NCBI GenBank assembly: GCA_026419775.2 | Contig: JAOPGA020001632.1 | Coordinates: 1-64,000, forward strand | From: Acrasis kona | Taxonomy: Eukaryota; Heterolobosea; Eutetramitea; Acrasida; Acrasidae | Length of the DNA: 64,000 nt | Direction of reading: 5' to 3' | In this document: positions 62,281 to 64,000 of the stretch, piece after piece | Numbering within the stretch: the stretch's first letter is position 1 | Layout of the letters: the number at the start of each line of letters is the position of its first letter | The notes under the pieces: model-generated | Seen by the model: the letters and a program-made list of their open reading frames with translations, nothing else | Databases searched by the model: none | Told to the model about the DNA's origin: nothing | Program-made: the position numbers and the translations under genes

Positions 62281-64000
62281 TCAATTAGAAGTGGTAGATA
62301 CAAATTGAACATCTAGTTGTGGTGGAGGTAATAACCCTTCTTTGTTCTTGTTTTTAGCATTGCTGATTGTTTTGTTATGTCTTTCAAATATGCAGCTAGG
62401 AAGAACCAGGAACAACTCTTGCGGCTTGGCGATTCCTTGAAGATCAAACTTGCCCATTGATTTAATAAATGGGTATTCCAATTCCTCATCTCCTATATAC
62501 TCATCAAGGAAATCATACATGTCTTTGGTAATAAATGTCACTCCTCCGGGGCAACTATCGCTGCACCTCGCTGCCAGGTTTACTGGGTTTCCGAAGTAAT
62601 CTGTTCTTTTTGTAGTGGGGTCTATCTTGGCATTTGGTACTCCAATGTGCAACCCAATTCTTATTCGCAACCCTCTAAATATGAGCTCATCCGTGGCAAT
62701 GTCTCTGATTTCTTTTGACGTATTTACATTTAGAATTGACTCTGGCCATTCTTGATACATTAAGCTTATGTGAATCTCATTAGCGCACATAAGAGCGGAA
62801 ACTGGATCTTTGAAGCTAACAAAAAATGAATCACCTTCAGTCTTGACCTCATATCCCGAATACTTTGCGATGGCATGTCTAACGACTTCGTTGTGAAGAG
62901 ATATTGCTATCTCCATATCCTCTCCGCACTCGTTCCATGTGGAAGTGCTATTTTGTACATCAGAGAAAAATAAGGTAACGAACCCACTGGGACCTTCTTC
63001 CACATGCAATACTTGTTTCTTCAGCTTATGGTTCTGATAAAGAAAGTATCCGATTACAATAGATAATATAGTAGCACCGACTATGCCCATAACTGTTCCA
63101 ACTGAAATAGCTACATCTCTCACAAGCTTTGTAGTATCAACAACAAGAGATGATACCAAAACATCCCCACAATAAAGCAACGAGAGGTGCTGATTTTTTA
63201 CATATTCCTGTAGATCATCAGTTAATGGTGCGAACTGCTTTGATGCTAGCATTGAGCCTCCACTAGATAATACGTAACTAATGAAGTAATAAAACTCCAG
63301 TGCCTTATCACAGGAACTCATATTATTGCTTCTGTAATTAACATAAGAAAAAGTACAGATCGGGTATCCTGATGGGTGGATGGTATCGGTTATATTTGAA
63401 CTATTGCTGAACTCTGTGTAGTCGAAACCAAGCATAGCACTAGCTACACTACTCGAACTAGGAGTAATTTTTTTCCCAGCCTTATTTATAATGTTTGCAT
63501 AAGAGACATCTGAAGATATGCTGCCATAACCGATTGAATAAGGTGTTGATACTACTCTAGAGCGCATCATTATGTTCGTTGAAGCTGGTATGGTTGTATT
63601 TAGCGAAGGCCAATTAACGTTATATGTAGCTCCATATAATGTGGACCAGTCCGGGTCAAACGCACTAAAAGCCTTTGTTAGGGCATAATTCGTTCCACTT
63701 CCATCTGTTCTCACCACTCTTGTTATTCTTCTATTTGGTAGAGTCAATGTTGGGTTCTGAGAAACTATTTCTGGATCGTTCCAACTTGTTATTTCTGCTC
63801 TAAATATTTTAACTAGCGTTGTTCTGTTTAGAGTCAGGGTCCCCGTCAATATATCATCTATTCTGTACAATATCGCGATAGGGCTTGCAAAGATAGGAAA
63901 CAACTTCACATCGGGCACATTTTCTGTAGTTGGAAAGTAAGGTATTTCAGATACAGAAGCATCTTGAGTAAAACGAGCGAATTGATAATTCCCTTGTTGA
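62281..64000 (-). CDS. Receptor-type class III cyclase with PstS-like extracellular domain (cut by window edge)
   Basis: The frame is open through position 64000 on the minus strand, so the N-terminus and signal peptide lie beyond the window. The visible N-terminal ~270 residues match the phosphate-binding protein (PstS) fold: FPIFASPIAILYRI, TTLVKIFRAEITSWNDPEI, ITRVVRTDGSGTNYAL (the SGT anion-binding loop). A single membrane helix follows (VMGIVGATILSIVIGYFLY). The cytosolic class III cyclase domain has TLFFSDVQNSTSTW with the first metal Asp, YSGYEVKTEGDSFFVSF, RIRIGLHIGVPN and the NPVNLAAR segment. Its layout and wording are like trypanosomatid receptor adenylate cyclases, so cAMP production is likely. 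An external small-anion ligand is plausible but not shown. Confidence 0.92.
   Translation of the reverse strand, partial: QQGNYQFARFTQDASVSEIPYFPTTENVPDVKLFPIFASPIAILYRIDDILTGTLTLNRTTLVKIFRAEITSWNDPEIVSQNPTLTLPNRRITRVVRTDGSGTNYALTKAFSAFDPDWSTLYGATYNVNWPSLNTTIPASTNIMMRSRVVSTPYSIGYGSISSDVSYANIINKAGKKITPSSSSVASAMLGFDYTEFSNSSNITDTIHPSGYPICTFSYVNYRSNNMSSCDKALEFYYFISYVLSSGGSMLASKQFAPLTDDLQEYVKNQHLSLLYCGDVLVSSLVVDTTKLVRDVAISVGTVMGIVGATILSIVIGYFLYQNHKLKKQVLHVEEGPSGFVTLFFSDVQNSTSTWNECGEDMEIAISLHNEVVRHAIAKYSGYEVKTEGDSFFVSFKDPVSALMCANEIHISLMYQEWPESILNVNTSKEIRDIATDELIFRGLRIRIGLHIGVPNAKIDPTTKRTDYFGNPVNLAARCSDSCPGGVTFITKDMYDFLDEYIGDEELEYPFIKSMGKFDLQGIAKPQELFLVLPSCIFERHNKTISNAKNKNKEGLLPPPQLDVQFVSTTSN

Overview
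This is protein-dense nuclear DNA from a eukaryote. It encodes MED14, APC1, SmE, SKP1, a kinesin-8, a Rho-type GTPase and a tRNA with a pol III terminator, and about forty GT-AG introns of only 35-48 bp can be placed by reading frame and homology. The mix suggests a free-living amoeboflagellate protist: ciliary-type proteins (RPGRIP1-like, kinesin-8), a GT48 glucan synthase, and a receptor cyclase whose catalytic domain resembles trypanosomatid cyclases. A heterolobosean such as Acrasis or Naegleria is my best guess. That is inference from gene content, not a database match.

Layout. 0-1.2 kb: the end of a transposon-like ORF. 1.2-8.5 kb: a SMYD-like protein, a DDX51/Dbp6 helicase and MED14 (8 exons). 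8.9-13.2 kb: a disturbed zone with a kinase-RING gene carrying an in-frame stop, a 54-aa gene, a multi-pass membrane protein and an unresolved broken minus-strand gene. 13.2-25.8 kb: RING-H2 protein, FAHD1, KANSL2/INO80D-like, DHHC acyltransferase, secreted MRH protein, PPIL1 cyclophilin, RCC1 protein, kinesin-8, two unrecognised proteins and SmE (four small exons). 26-31.2 kb: LRR protein, membrane protein and ICME-like esterase. 31.2-32.3 kb is gene-poor. 32.3-42.8 kb: PB1 protein, UPF0592/DUF1765-like protein, NSDHL-like dehydrogenase, Ser-rich protein, SKP1, tRNA-Arg(ACG) with an enlarged D-loop, carnosine N-methyltransferase and acyl-CoA synthetase. 43.1-50.2 kb: a hydrophilic repeat protein, an RPGRIP1-like C2 protein, a 2OG-dioxygenase/F-box/Rho fusion, a second copy of the small gene and a secreted protein. 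50.3-64 kb: APC1 (11 exons), an unrecognised protein, glucan synthase and a truncated PstS-like receptor cyclase.

Arrangement. Genes are not grouped by pathway and I see no metabolic operon. Packing is extreme: divergent start codons lie 20-63 bp apart (2.6, 14.8, 18.9 and 40.7 kb), convergent stops 2-12 bp apart (4.8, 23.3 and 30.2 kb), and tandem genes as little as 32-57 bp apart, with one possible overlap at 57.1 kb. Promoters and poly(A) signals must therefore sit inside neighbouring genes.

The most unusual item is the single reading structure at 46.8-48.4 kb joining an iron/2-oxoglutarate dioxygenase-like domain, an F-box and a prenylatable Rho-family GTPase. Just downstream, a mosaic of fragments shared with the 11-kb region shows recent local rearrangement.
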